64,000 bases of DNA from Antarcticibacterium arcticum (GTDB lineage Bacteria; Bacteroidota; Bacteroidia; Flavobacteriales; Flavobacteriaceae), in assembly GCF_007993795.1 (NCBI RefSeq), contig NZ_CP042476.1:930001-994000 (forward strand). The letters run 5' to 3'. Positions 16,833-25,664 of this stretch are shown here, one piece after another. The notes beneath the pieces were generated by a model. It was not told the DNA's origin. It saw only the letters and a program-made list of their open reading frames with translations, and ran no database searches. The position numbers were made by a program, and so were the translations under genes. Position 1 is the stretch's first letter. Every line of letters starts with the position of its first letter.

Positions 16833-18170
16833 CTATTCGCGATGATTGGTAGTAACTGCTTCCTCTTCTTTCGGCGGATAATTATCATCCCATTCCAGAA
16901 CATTGGGAGGGCCTAATTTATCTACAGATTTTGCAACCAGCATGGAAACTGCGGCGTCACCCGTGATATTCACCATGGTCCTGCACATATCCAATGGCCT
17001 GTCTACAGCAAATATAAGTGCCAATCCTGCTTCAGGAATACCAGCCTGTGCAAGTACAATTACCAACATTACCATTCCTGCGCCCGGCACCGCAGCAGAA
17101 CCTATAGATGCCAGGGTTGCAGTTGCAATTATTCCCAGCTGGACTCCAAAAGAAAGGTCCATACCAAAGGCCTGGGCAATAAATACTGCTGCCACCGCCT
17201 GGTAAAGACTGGTCCCATCCATATTTATGGTAGCACCTATTGGAAGTACAAAACTTGCTACCTCCTTATGCACACCCATGTGTTCCTCTACTCTTTCCAT
17301 AGTAACCGGTAAGGTTGCTGCACTGGAACTGGTTGAAAATCCAAGTAGCTGTGCCGGGGCAATTCCATTTATAAAAAAGGCCGGGGTATTCTTGGTAAAG
17401 ATCCAAACAATAAGAACATAAAAAAGGATCATTAATGCCAGTCCAATTATAACTGTGAGCCCGTACATGGCCAGAGCTGCAAATAGATCTGTACTGGGAG
17501 ATTCCACAACCAGCGCTGCAAGTAAGGCAAAAACACCGTAAGGAGCAGTTAACATGATAAGGTCTATGAGCTTCAGGATCACATCATTAAATCCGTCAAA
17601 AAAATCTTTAACAGGCTTCGCATTCTTTTCCGGTATCAGGATCAATCCCAGGCCAAAGAAAATGGCAAAAAAGATAACCTGCAACATGTTACCATTGTCA
17701 CTTGCAGCGGCAAAAATGTTACTGGGAACAATATCTTCCAATGCCTGCAAGGGGCCCGATTCTTTTTGTCTTTGGGCATCCTGTATTCTTGTATTGGCAT
17801 CGCCGGCATAACTAGTTAAAAGATCGTTTCTGGTCTCTTCTGAAATGGCATTACCCGGTTGTACTAAATTTACCAGTGTAAGCCCAATTGATACCGCGAT
17901 AACTGTGGTTATAATATAGGTTACAATGGTGCGGGTCCCCATTTTAGAAAGTTTGGAGATATCTTTTAGATCTGAAATACCTTTGACCAGGGAAGCAAGA
18001 ATAAGTGGCACCGCGATCAATTTAAGGGCATTTATAAAGATGTTCCCAAAAGGTTTGATCCAGTCACTAATAAAACCGGGGCCCCAGTTAAAATTGCTTA
18101 AGAGTAAAGCGAAGATCACCCCCGCGGCCATACCCAGTAATATCTGCCAGTGCAGTGCTAATTTTTTCAT
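16833..18170 (-). CDS. dicarboxylate/amino acid:cation symporter (DAACS family)
   Basis: 445 aa, eight to ten hydrophobic segments starting with LHWQILLGMAAGVIFALLLS. The serine-rich re-entrant loop (GFSTSSSAATLPVTMERVE) and the conserved ATINMDGTSLYQAVAAVF are the transport signature of the GltP/GltT/DctA family. It takes up acidic amino acids or C4-dicarboxylates with Na+ or H+. Which substrate is used cannot be decided by eye. An acidic tail of about 20 residues extends into the cytoplasm. It lies 18 bases after chorismate synthase on the same strand. Confidence 0.93.
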   Translation of the reverse strand: MKKLALHWQILLGMAAGVIFALLLSNFNWGPGFISDWIKPFGNIFINALKLIAVPLILASLVKGISDLKDISKLSKMGTRTIVTYIITTVIAVSIGLTLVNLVQPGNAISEETRNDLLTSYAGDANTRIQDAQRQKESGPLQALEDIVPSNIFAAASDNGNMLQVIFFAIFFGLGLILIPEKNAKPVKDFFDGFNDVILKLIDLIMLTAPYGVFALLAALVVESPSTDLFAALAMYGLTVIIGLALMILFYVLIVWIFTKNTPAFFINGIAPAQLLGFSTSSSAATLPVTMERVEEHMGVHKEVASFVLPIGATINMDGTSLYQAVAAVFIAQAFGMDLSFGVQLGIIATATLASIGSAAVPGAGMVMLVIVLAQAGIPEAGLALIFAVDRPLDMCRTMVNITGDAAVSMLVAKSVDKLGPPNVLEWDDNYPPKEEEAVTTNHRE

Positions 18171-18188
18171 TTTATTGATATTTCAGCT

Positions 18189-19250
18189 TTAAATTTTTGA
18201 TGTTTTATTTTGTAAAAAAAAGTCGGCAAGTACCAAAGCAGCCATTGCCTCAACAATTGGGACTGCGCGTGGCACTACGCAGGGATCGTGTCTTCCTTTT
18301 CCCTGCATCTCTACTTCCTCGCCTTTGGAATTTATAGTTTGTTGTTTTTGCATGATGGTGGCCACGGGTTTAAACGCCACTTTAAAATATATATCCATAC
18401 CATTGGAGATGCCACCCTGTATCCCTCCGCTTAAATTGGTTACCGTAGAGCCATCGGGATTAAACAGGTCATTATGTTCGCTCCCTTTCATTTGGGTGCC
18501 TTTAAACCCACTTCCAAACTCAAATCCTTTTACCGCGTTTATAGAAAGCATAGCTTTACCCAATTCGGCATGCAGTTTATTAAAAACCGGCTCTCCAAGC
18601 CCTTTTGGTACGTTTTTAATCACACATTGCACAGTGCCTCCAATAGTGTCCCCTTGAGAGCGTATCTCCCGAATCAAAGCTTCCATTTTTTCGGCGGAAA
18701 CCGGGTCCGGGCATCGCACCGGGTTTGATTCTATTAAACTGAGATCCAGATCTTTTTCATCGTCAATATATATATCTCCTACTGAAGAGGTAAAGGTGGA
18801 AAATCCTATTTCAGGAATAACCTGTTTTGCTATCGCACCTCCTACCACCCTGCAGGCCGTTTCGCGGGCAGATGAGCGCCCCCCGCCCCGATAATCGCGC
18901 ACACCGTATTTTTCATCATAGGTATAATCTGCATGGGAAGGCCTGTATGAATCCTGTATATGTGAGTAATCTCCGGATTTTTGATTGGAGTTTTTGATAA
19001 TAAAACCAATAGGGGTACCGGTAGACCTGCCTTCAAAAATTCCTGAAAGAAATTCCACCGTATCGGTCTCTTTTCTCTGAGTTACAATGGCCGACTGGCC
19101 GGGACGGCGTTTATCGAGTTCCTCCTGGACTTTTTCAAGATCCAGCATGATTCCCGCAGGGCAACCATCTATAATCCCGCCTATGGCCGTGCCATGAGAT
19201 TCTCCAAAAGTGGTGAGTTTAAAAATAGTTCCGAAGGAATTTCCGGCCAT
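18189..19250 (-). CDS. aroC: chorismate synthase
   Basis: 353 aa from the ATG at 19250; a longer reading to 19268 was rejected because the family starts at MAGNSFG. It converts EPSP to chorismate with reduced FMN, the last step of the shikimate pathway. Signatures are TTFGESHG at the N-terminus, KRRPGQS, SYRPSHADYTYDEKYG, RGGGRSSARETA and GRHDPCVVPRAVP near the C-terminus. All are intact. Confidence 0.97.
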   Translation of the reverse strand: MAGNSFGTIFKLTTFGESHGTAIGGIIDGCPAGIMLDLEKVQEELDKRRPGQSAIVTQRKETDTVEFLSGIFEGRSTGTPIGFIIKNSNQKSGDYSHIQDSYRPSHADYTYDEKYGVRDYRGGGRSSARETACRVVGGAIAKQVIPEIGFSTFTSSVGDIYIDDEKDLDLSLIESNPVRCPDPVSAEKMEALIREIRSQGDTIGGTVQCVIKNVPKGLGEPVFNKLHAELGKAMLSINAVKGFEFGSGFKGTQMKGSEHNDLFNPDGSTVTNLSGGIQGGISNGMDIYFKVAFKPVATIMQKQQTINSKGEEVEMQGKGRHDPCVVPRAVPIVEAMAALVLADFFLQNKTSKI

Positions 19251-19401
19251 AAAGTTGATTTTGAACAAATGTAATTTTTTAACTACATATTATAAAATGT
19301 AATTAAGGATAATATGGAATCCTGTTCCGCAGCGGGAAAATATAAAATTAAATCAACCTATGTGGCAGGCTGGGAAGAATTGTTTTAATTCCTGCCGGTT
19401 A

Positions 19402-19818
19402 TTAATTTTTTTCAACGTGGTTTTTAAAATTATCGAGTATAGACTGCCAGCCCTGCTGCTGCTGTTCATGCGGGAAGGTATTTTCAGCTTCAAATGTTTC
19501 AATAATCCGTGTGGAATTTTCATTGGGGATAAACAGTATCTCCACCTTCCTTTCATCATCCATAGAATAAGCAATTTTCTTATGTTTCTCCACCTGGGTG
19601 TAAACCCCGTCCATATCAAATCCCACACTTTTATCTTTGGCTTCCATGCGGTAGGAAAATTTCCCTTTGTTTTTTACATCATTAGTAGCCCTGGGACAAT
19701 GCCAGTCCGGGGAGGCAGAATTCCATTTGGTAACATGTTCCGGGTCTGTCCAGTATTTCCATACTTTTTCAATGGGGGCATTCACTTTGGTTTCAACCGT
19801 TATTTTATGTGGCTCCAT
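19402..19818 (-). CDS. SRPBCC (AHSA1/START-like) family protein
   Basis: 138 aa. The pattern ITVETKVNAPIEKVWKYWTD at the N-terminus and the C-terminal QQQGWQSILDNFKNHVE are typical of the AHSA1-type helix-grip fold, which binds a hydrophobic ligand. Many members sit beside VOC-family (PhnB-like) genes, as here: the two-domain VOC gene is 36 bases upstream on the same strand. No specific ligand can be named. Confidence 0.88.
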   Translation of the reverse strand: MEPHKITVETKVNAPIEKVWKYWTDPEHVTKWNSASPDWHCPRATNDVKNKGKFSYRMEAKDKSVGFDMDGVYTQVEKHKKIAYSMDDERKVEILFIPNENSTRIIETFEAENTFPHEQQQQGWQSILDNFKNHVEKN

Positions 19819-19854
19819 AATTTTAAATTTTAGAGGTTTGCCAGGGTAAAGGAA

Positions 19855-20775
19855 TTAACTTTTGCCTGCAGCCTTGTTTAATTTTTCCAGATCAAACTTC
19901 CTTATTTGAAGGACAGCATCCATTATGCGGTTTGCCTTATCTTTATCGGGATCATTTAAAATTTCATTCATTCCTGCGGGAGCAACCTGCCAGGAAACAC
20001 CAAATTTATCTTTAAGCCAACCGCATTGTTGAGCAGCTGGGTCACCTCCTGCTGTTAACTCATTCCAGTAATAATCTATTTCTTTTTGATCTTTACAGTT
20101 CACCATAAATGAGATTGCCTCGCTAAAAGGAAAATCATTCTCCATCCCGCTATCCATTGCCATAAAAGTCTGATCTTCCAGGCTAAACTGGGCATGCATT
20201 ATATGGCCATTTGCAAAAGGGTTTTCCTTGCCATAAGTAAGCATTCCCTGTATATAGGAATTATGAAAGACTGAAGTATAAAAAGCAATTGCCTCTGCTG
20301 CCTTTCCCTGATTCTTCCCGGTAAAAAATATCATTGGTACCACCGTTTCCGGGGAGCTGCGTTCTTTTTCGAGCATCACCTGCCAGTTAACCCCAAAACG
20401 ATCCTGTAACCAGCCGTATTTCGGGCTCCAGTCATAAGTATCAAGTGGCATCATTTCACTGCCACCTTCTAAAAGCCTTCCCCACACTTCTTCCAATTTT
20501 TTTTCATCTTCATACAACAGGAAAAAAGAAATAGAAGAATTAAACTTGAAATCGGGCCCACCGTTTAAAGCTACCATTCTGTAATTTTCTATGGAAAAAT
20601 CAACAGTCATAATAGAGTCCGTTTCTTGTTTATGGATCTCTTTACCTGCCCCCGGAAACCTGGTAATTGAATTTATTTTTGCATTCTTAAATACCGTGGT
20701 ATAAAAATCTACCGCCTCCTTTGCATTGGTATCAAACCATAAAAAAGGAAGGATTTTTTGTGCCGTATTATCCAT
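19855..20775 (-). CDS. tandem-domain VOC (PhnB-like/glyoxalase-fold) protein
   Basis: 306 aa made of two similar halves. The first begins KILPFLWFDTNAKEAVDFYT and contains DRFGVNWQVML. The second begins VPMIFFTGKNQGKAAEAIAFYTSVF and contains DKFGVSWQVAP. Both are of the PhnB/3-demethylubiquinone-9 methyltransferase-like VOC type. It may be a metal-dependent or antibiotic-binding protein; the metal ligands are not convincingly conserved by eye. It probably forms a two-gene unit with the SRPBCC gene. Confidence 0.88.
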   Translation of the reverse strand: MDNTAQKILPFLWFDTNAKEAVDFYTTVFKNAKINSITRFPGAGKEIHKQETDSIMTVDFSIENYRMVALNGGPDFKFNSSISFFLLYEDEKKLEEVWGRLLEGGSEMMPLDTYDWSPKYGWLQDRFGVNWQVMLEKERSSPETVVPMIFFTGKNQGKAAEAIAFYTSVFHNSYIQGMLTYGKENPFANGHIMHAQFSLEDQTFMAMDSGMENDFPFSEAISFMVNCKDQKEIDYYWNELTAGGDPAAQQCGWLKDKFGVSWQVAPAGMNEILNDPDKDKANRIMDAVLQIRKFDLEKLNKAAGKS

Positions 20776-20902
20776 GGTCGAAGCTTTAAATTAGACGTAT
20801 TATTAATTTATACCTGCAGGATGAATGTAAGCTAAAGTGCTGATCCTAAGTTATAAAATAATATAATACAGTGAATTTATTTTATCCAGAGCTTTTAAAT
20901 AT

Positions 20903-23821
20903 TTATACCAGGGCCTCTCTTAAAATGCTTACAGGATGTTTAGCGGTCCTTTGGGTACCGTCATAAATCTGGTGCCTGCAGCTGGTGCCATTTGCAGCAA
21001 TAATAATTTCCGGCGCAGCTTTTCGCACAGCGGGAAAAAGGCTTTGCTCTCCAATATTCATACTAATGTCATAATGCTCTGCCTCATATCCAAAGGAACC
21101 TGCCATCCCGCAACATCCGGAAGATATAATAGTAGGTTTGTAATTTACCGGGAAATTAAGAATATCAAATGTTACAGCAGAATTTGACAGGGCTTTCTGG
21201 TGGCAGTGGGTATGTATTTTAAGGATCTTTTCTGCTGAAGTAAAGGAACTCTCTTTAATATTTCCTGCTGAAATTTCCTTTTTTAAAAACTCCTCTACCA
21301 ACATAGAATTTTTTGAAAGATTTTCAGCCGCTTCAGGGTCATTGGCAAGTCGTAAATACTCATCCCTAAAACTTAATATGGCTGAAGGTTCAATTCCCAG
21401 CAAGGGAGTGGTGGCCGAGATCTTATCGCTGAATAGCCGAACGTTCTTATTTGCAAGTTCCTTTGCTTCTTCGAGAAAACCTTTGGAAATATGGCTTCTG
21501 CCGCTTTCAGCATTCTCAAGGATCTCTACCTGGTAATTTAGTGTGGAAAGTAGCTCCAGGGTGTCCATTCCAATTTCTGCATCCAGGTAATTGGTAAACT
21601 CATCATTGAACAAATAAACTGTGGCAATAGGAGATTTTACTTTAAGCCTTTCGCGGTTTTTCTTATAATAAACTGATAGGGAGGTTTTAGATAACTTTGG
21701 TAATTCCCTTTGAGGGGCAACTCCCATTACTTTTTTTGCCAGGGAGGAAGTAATACTGTTCTTAAAGAAAAAATTGGCTATCCCGGGCATCCCGGAGCCC
21801 ATTTTATTCATTCTTCCATTATTGACAAAAGCCCGGTTCCTTAAAGATCTGCCGTTTGTTTTTTGATACTGGTATTGAAATTCGGCTTTTAAAGCTGCCA
21901 CATCTACATTGGAGGGACATTCGCTCTTGCAACCTTTACAACTTATGCACAGGTCAAAAACCTCCTTTAGCTCTTCATGGTCAAAACGGTTTGGTTTTTC
22001 TGAATTGGTCAAAAATTCCCGCAGGGCATTTGCCCTTGCACGGGTTGTATCTTTTTCATTTTTTGTTGCCCGGTAACTGGGACACATCGTACCCCCCGCT
22101 TCTACAGATTTTCTGCAATCACCGCTCCCGTTACATTTTTCGGCAAGTCGCAGGATCCCTTCAGAATCATTAAAATTCATTAGGGTGTGGACTTCAGGCT
22201 CTTTCCGGTTCGGAACGTACCTAAGGAAGGAATCCATGGGCGGTGCATTTATGATCTTTCCCGGGTTGAATATATTATTTGGGTCGAAGACTTTCTTTAC
22301 TTCTTTTAAAAGTTCATAGTTTTTGGCCCCAATCATTTGCTCAATGAACTCTGCCCGTAATCTTCCGTCTCCGTGTTCCCCACTCATGGAGCCGTTATAC
22401 TTTTTTACCAGGCTGGCAACGTCCTCTGTGATACGGCGGAACAAAGCCACATCTTCAGTCTTCTTTAAATTAAGAATGGGTCTTAAATGCAGCTCTCCGG
22501 CCCCGGCGTGTGCATAATAGACAGCATCCTGGCCGTGGTCCTTCATAATTTGCGAGAATTCCAGGATATAATTTGCCAGGTCCGGGAGGGCTACTGCCGT
22601 ATCTTCAATACAGGCAACAGCCTTCCTATCCCCTATCATATTGCCTAAAAGTCCTAATCCGGCTTTTCTAAGCTCCAGGGCAAGGTCTATTTGTTCGTCC
22701 ATCAATACAGGAAGGGAATAGCTTAAATTGCTTTTTTCAAGCCTGTTTAATAGTTGATGCACCTCGTCATGCAGGATCTCTGTTGAATGGGACCTTAATT
22801 CCAGCATTAAAATGGCCTTGGGATCTCCTTCTATAAAGAAGCGGTTTCCCTTATACTTGAGGTTTTGTTTGGTACAATCCAGGATCACTTTATCCATCAT
22901 CTCACAGGTGTACAATGGGCTTTCCATGGCAGGAACCACTGCCAGCATACAATCTTCGATCGTATTGAAATGTGCCGCTATCATGGCCGAATGCGGGGGA
23001 GGAAGAACGTCCAGTTCCAGCGTGATCTCCGTGGTAAAGGCTAAAGTTCCCTCACTGCCGGATAATAACCGGCATAAATTAAAAATTTCTCCATCACCTG
23101 TGAAAACTTCCGATTTTATTAATTCATCAATTGCATAACCGGTATTGCGACGGTGAATTTCTTTATTTGGGAATTTATCCCAAATTTCATCTTGCACTTC
23201 AGCAGGTGATAAAAGCCGGAATAATTCAGCATATATTTTTCCTTCAGCACCCCCCAGGGTTATTTTATCATGGAATTCTTTGGCAGATAGAGAGGTAAAT
23301 TCAGCTTCGTACCCATCGCTCAATACGGTTTTTAAGCTAAGTACCTTGTCACGGGTTGTTCCATATTTTATGGAAGTGGTACCGCTGGAATTATTCCCAA
23401 CCATACCCCCAATCATGCATCTGTTCGATGTAGAGGTGTTTGGCCCGAAGAAAAGACCATGTTCCAGGAGTCTCCGGTTTAAATCATCCCTTATTACGCC
23501 GGGTTGAACAATTGCGATCCTTTTATCTTTATCTATTTTAAGGATCTTATTGAAATATCTTGAGGTGTCTACAACAATCCCGCTGCCAACACATTGCCCC
23601 GCAAGCGAGGTGCCGGCGGTCCTGGGAATAAGGCCAATCCCCTTGGAGGTCGCAAACTTAATAAGTTCCTTCAGGTCGTTTATAGATCTGGGGAAACACA
23701 CAGCTAAAGGTAGCTCCCTGTAAACGGAAGCATCTGTTGCATAAATACTTTTATAAAGGTTGTCATCAACAAGTTCGCCCTCAAGGACTTCTGCCAATTT
23801 TTTAAGATCTGATTGCATCAT
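20903..23821 (-). CDS. FAD-linked oxidase with Fe-S and CCG domains (D-lactate dehydrogenase-like)
   Basis: 972 aa, a three-part fusion. First, a PCMH-type FAD domain (IPRTAGTSLAGQCVGSG near 60-77) followed by the FAD-oxidase C-terminal domain (YYAHAGAGELHLRP and SGEHGDGRLRAEF). Second, a 4Fe-4S unit whose cysteines include Cys625, 628, 631 and 635 (CISCKGCKSECP). Third, a C-terminal cysteine-rich domain with GCCGMAGSFG (Cys903-Cys904). This architecture oxidises D-lactate or another 2-hydroxy acid and passes electrons through Fe-S clusters to the membrane pool. No transmembrane segment is seen, so it is probably peripheral. Confidence 0.9.
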   Translation of the reverse strand: MMQSDLKKLAEVLEGELVDDNLYKSIYATDASVYRELPLAVCFPRSINDLKELIKFATSKGIGLIPRTAGTSLAGQCVGSGIVVDTSRYFNKILKIDKDKRIAIVQPGVIRDDLNRRLLEHGLFFGPNTSTSNRCMIGGMVGNNSSGTTSIKYGTTRDKVLSLKTVLSDGYEAEFTSLSAKEFHDKITLGGAEGKIYAELFRLLSPAEVQDEIWDKFPNKEIHRRNTGYAIDELIKSEVFTGDGEIFNLCRLLSGSEGTLAFTTEITLELDVLPPPHSAMIAAHFNTIEDCMLAVVPAMESPLYTCEMMDKVILDCTKQNLKYKGNRFFIEGDPKAILMLELRSHSTEILHDEVHQLLNRLEKSNLSYSLPVLMDEQIDLALELRKAGLGLLGNMIGDRKAVACIEDTAVALPDLANYILEFSQIMKDHGQDAVYYAHAGAGELHLRPILNLKKTEDVALFRRITEDVASLVKKYNGSMSGEHGDGRLRAEFIEQMIGAKNYELLKEVKKVFDPNNIFNPGKIINAPPMDSFLRYVPNRKEPEVHTLMNFNDSEGILRLAEKCNGSGDCRKSVEAGGTMCPSYRATKNEKDTTRARANALREFLTNSEKPNRFDHEELKEVFDLCISCKGCKSECPSNVDVAALKAEFQYQYQKTNGRSLRNRAFVNNGRMNKMGSGMPGIANFFFKNSITSSLAKKVMGVAPQRELPKLSKTSLSVYYKKNRERLKVKSPIATVYLFNDEFTNYLDAEIGMDTLELLSTLNYQVEILENAESGRSHISKGFLEEAKELANKNVRLFSDKISATTPLLGIEPSAILSFRDEYLRLANDPEAAENLSKNSMLVEEFLKKEISAGNIKESSFTSAEKILKIHTHCHQKALSNSAVTFDILNFPVNYKPTIISSGCCGMAGSFGYEAEHYDISMNIGEQSLFPAVRKAAPEIIIAANGTSCRHQIYDGTQRTAKHPVSILREALV

Positions 23822-23924
23822 AGCGCTAAAATAACAAATATTCCGGGTACCCGCTTAACAGATTTTTTAGTGATTATTAACAATACATTGGCTTACGGGG
23901 AAATGATCATATAATTTTAACATT

Positions 23925-23932
23925 TATATTTG
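23925..23932 (+). promoter_or_regulatory. TAnnTTTG -7 box for the gene at 23958
   Basis: TATATTTG, 25 bases before the ATG at 23958, matches the Bacteroidota -7 consensus. No -33 TTG occurs at the usual distance. Confidence 0.45.
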
Positions 23933-23957
23933 CGGTTCAAATTAAAACCGAACAGAT

Positions 23958-24452
23958 ATGAAAAAATTATTTTTATTAACTTTTTTTGCAGTAGGATTTG
24001 GATTAAGCTCACAAGCTCAAACAATTGCAGATAATGCAATTGGTTTGCGTTTTGGAGGAGGAGATGGTCTGGGTGCAGAGGTTTCTTACCAACGTGCTCT
24101 GGGAACCAACAATAACAGGCTGGAATTAGACCTGGGTTGGAGAAACGACAGCAATTTCGATGCTTTTAAACTTGCCGCTCTTTATCAATGGGTATGGAAT
24201 ATTGACGGCGGATTTAACTGGTATGTAGGTGTTGGTGGTGGTGTTGGAAGTGTTGAAGATAAGCGTATTGGTGACCGAAGAGGTAACGATGGTACTTTCT
24301 TATTTGCTGCCGGAGATATAGGAATTGAATATAACTTTGATATTCCTTTATTGATCTCTTTAGATTTCCGTCCGGAATTTGGATTTAATGACTATACCGT
24401 ATTAAATGAGTTTTCTCCGGATATAGCTTTAGGTATAAGATACCAGTTCTAG
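23958..24452 (+). CDS. small outer-membrane beta-barrel-like protein
   Basis: 164 aa with a signal peptide (KKLFLLTFFAVGFGLSSQAQ). The mature part has short amphipathic strands rich in Gly, Asn and aromatics, such as NWYVGVGGGVGSVED and PLLISLDFRPEFGFND, and ends GIRYQF. The terminal Phe fits the outer-membrane barrel pattern. It is monocistronic, with a TAnnTTTG box in front and a strong terminator behind. The function is unknown. Confidence 0.7.
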   Translation: MKKLFLLTFFAVGFGLSSQAQTIADNAIGLRFGGGDGLGAEVSYQRALGTNNNRLELDLGWRNDSNFDAFKLAALYQWVWNIDGGFNWYVGVGGGVGSVEDKRIGDRRGNDGTFLFAAGDIGIEYNFDIPLLISLDFRPEFGFNDYTVLNEFSPDIALGIRYQF

Positions 24453-24470
24453 TTGAACATATATTAATTT

Positions 24471-24504
24471 AAAAAGGCGCAAAAAATTAAATTTGCGCCT
24501 TTTT
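24471..24504. terminator. bidirectional rho-independent terminator overlapping the end of bshA
   Basis: AAAAAGGCGCAAA (24471-24483) and TTTGCGCCTTTTT (24492-24504) are perfect 13-base arms with an 8-base AT loop, giving a T run on either strand. It ends the barrel gene on the plus strand. On the minus strand it covers the last codons and TAA of bshA, so the coding sequence runs through the stem. Confidence 0.85.
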
Positions 24505-25628
24505 TATTTCCTCTAATGCCTTTTCATACAATTTCTCATAAACAGGAACAACTTTATGCAGGTCATAGACTTTGGCCTGTTCCCGGGCTCCTTTTTTAAA
24601 TTTATTCAAAGTTTCCTCATCTTTTAAAATGGCAAGCGCATTTTTTCCCATTTCCTCTACATTTCCTACTTCGCTTAAAAACCCTGAAACTCCGTGAATA
24701 TTTACCTCAGGAAGCCCTCCGGTATTGGTGGAAATTACCGGAACACTATTCACCATAGCTTCCAGTGCAGCAAGCCCAAAACTCTCTTTTTCTGAAGGAA
24801 GGAGGAAAAGATCTGAAAAACACAGGATCTTATCTACTTCGTTACTTTGGCCTACAAAAAGCACCTTATCCTGGATCCCCAGATCAAAAACAAGATTTTC
24901 TGCCATTTCTTTGTCCGGCCCTCGCCTATCATAATAAGTTTAGCTTTCTTCTCCCTGCATATTATTTCAAAGATCCTTATAACATCGGCAATACGTTTAA
25001 CGGGTCTAAAATTGCTTATATGGGAAACTATATACTCATCATCATCAGCCATCAGCGTACGTTGGCAATCGGTGAAATTTTTGAGGTAATTGTCCACCTC
25101 AATAAAATTGGGCACCACAAAAATCTCTTTTTTAATATTAAACAGGTTTATGGTGTCTTCTTTAAGGCTTTGAGAAACAGAAGTCACCACATCACTGTGA
25201 TTTATACTAAAAGTTACTGCAGGTTTATAAAAAGGATGGTTTCCTACCAGGGTGATATCTGTACCATGTAAAGTTGTTACCATAGGAATGTGGATACCTT
25301 CTTCGGCAAGCATTTTCTTGGCCATATAACCCGCATAGGCATGAGGTATGGCGTAATGTACATGTAAAAGTTCAATGCCATATAGTTTTACCATATTAAC
25401 AAGTTTACTGCTAAGAGCAAGCTCATATGGCTGAAAATGAAAAAGCGGATAATCTGGTACGTTTACCTCGTGAAAATGAATGTTCCGGTTAAGTTGCTCA
25501 AGTCTCACGGGTTGGCTATAGGTAATAAAGTGGATCTCATGGCCCCTTTTAGAAAGTTCCATTCCCAACTCTGTGGCAACTACCCCGCTACCACCAAACG
25601 TGGGATAGCAAACAATGGCTATTTTCAT
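24487..25628 (-). pseudogene. bshA: BshA, N-acetyl-alpha-D-glucosaminyl L-malate synthase, broken by a one-base frameshift
   Basis: The first step of bacillithiol synthesis: a GT4 glycosyltransferase joining UDP-GlcNAc and L-malate. The N-terminal part (25628 down to about 24920) starts KIAIVCYPTFGGSGVVATEL and holds LLHVHYAIPHAYAGYMAK. The C-terminal part (from about 24915) holds PSEKESFGLAALEAM, the GT4 nucleotide-sugar Glu motif. They are in different frames. Adding one base in the GG at 24917-24918 restores IMIGEGPDKEMAENLVFDLG and gives exactly 380 codons plus stop, the usual BshA length. As every other position looks intact, a base-call error is the simpler explanation. Confidence 0.88.
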
Positions 25629-25664
25629 TAAATAAATTTATTAATTAAGTAAATCCCCGGTTTA

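Noticed and set aside
19251..19268. Longer chorismate synthase reading
   Set aside because: The family begins MAGNSFG; six extra residues have no counterpart.
19251..19401. Small coding region or terminator in the gap after chorismate synthase
   Set aside because: No convincing start and no T run; the GGCAGG...CCTGCC inverted repeat is short and not followed by T.
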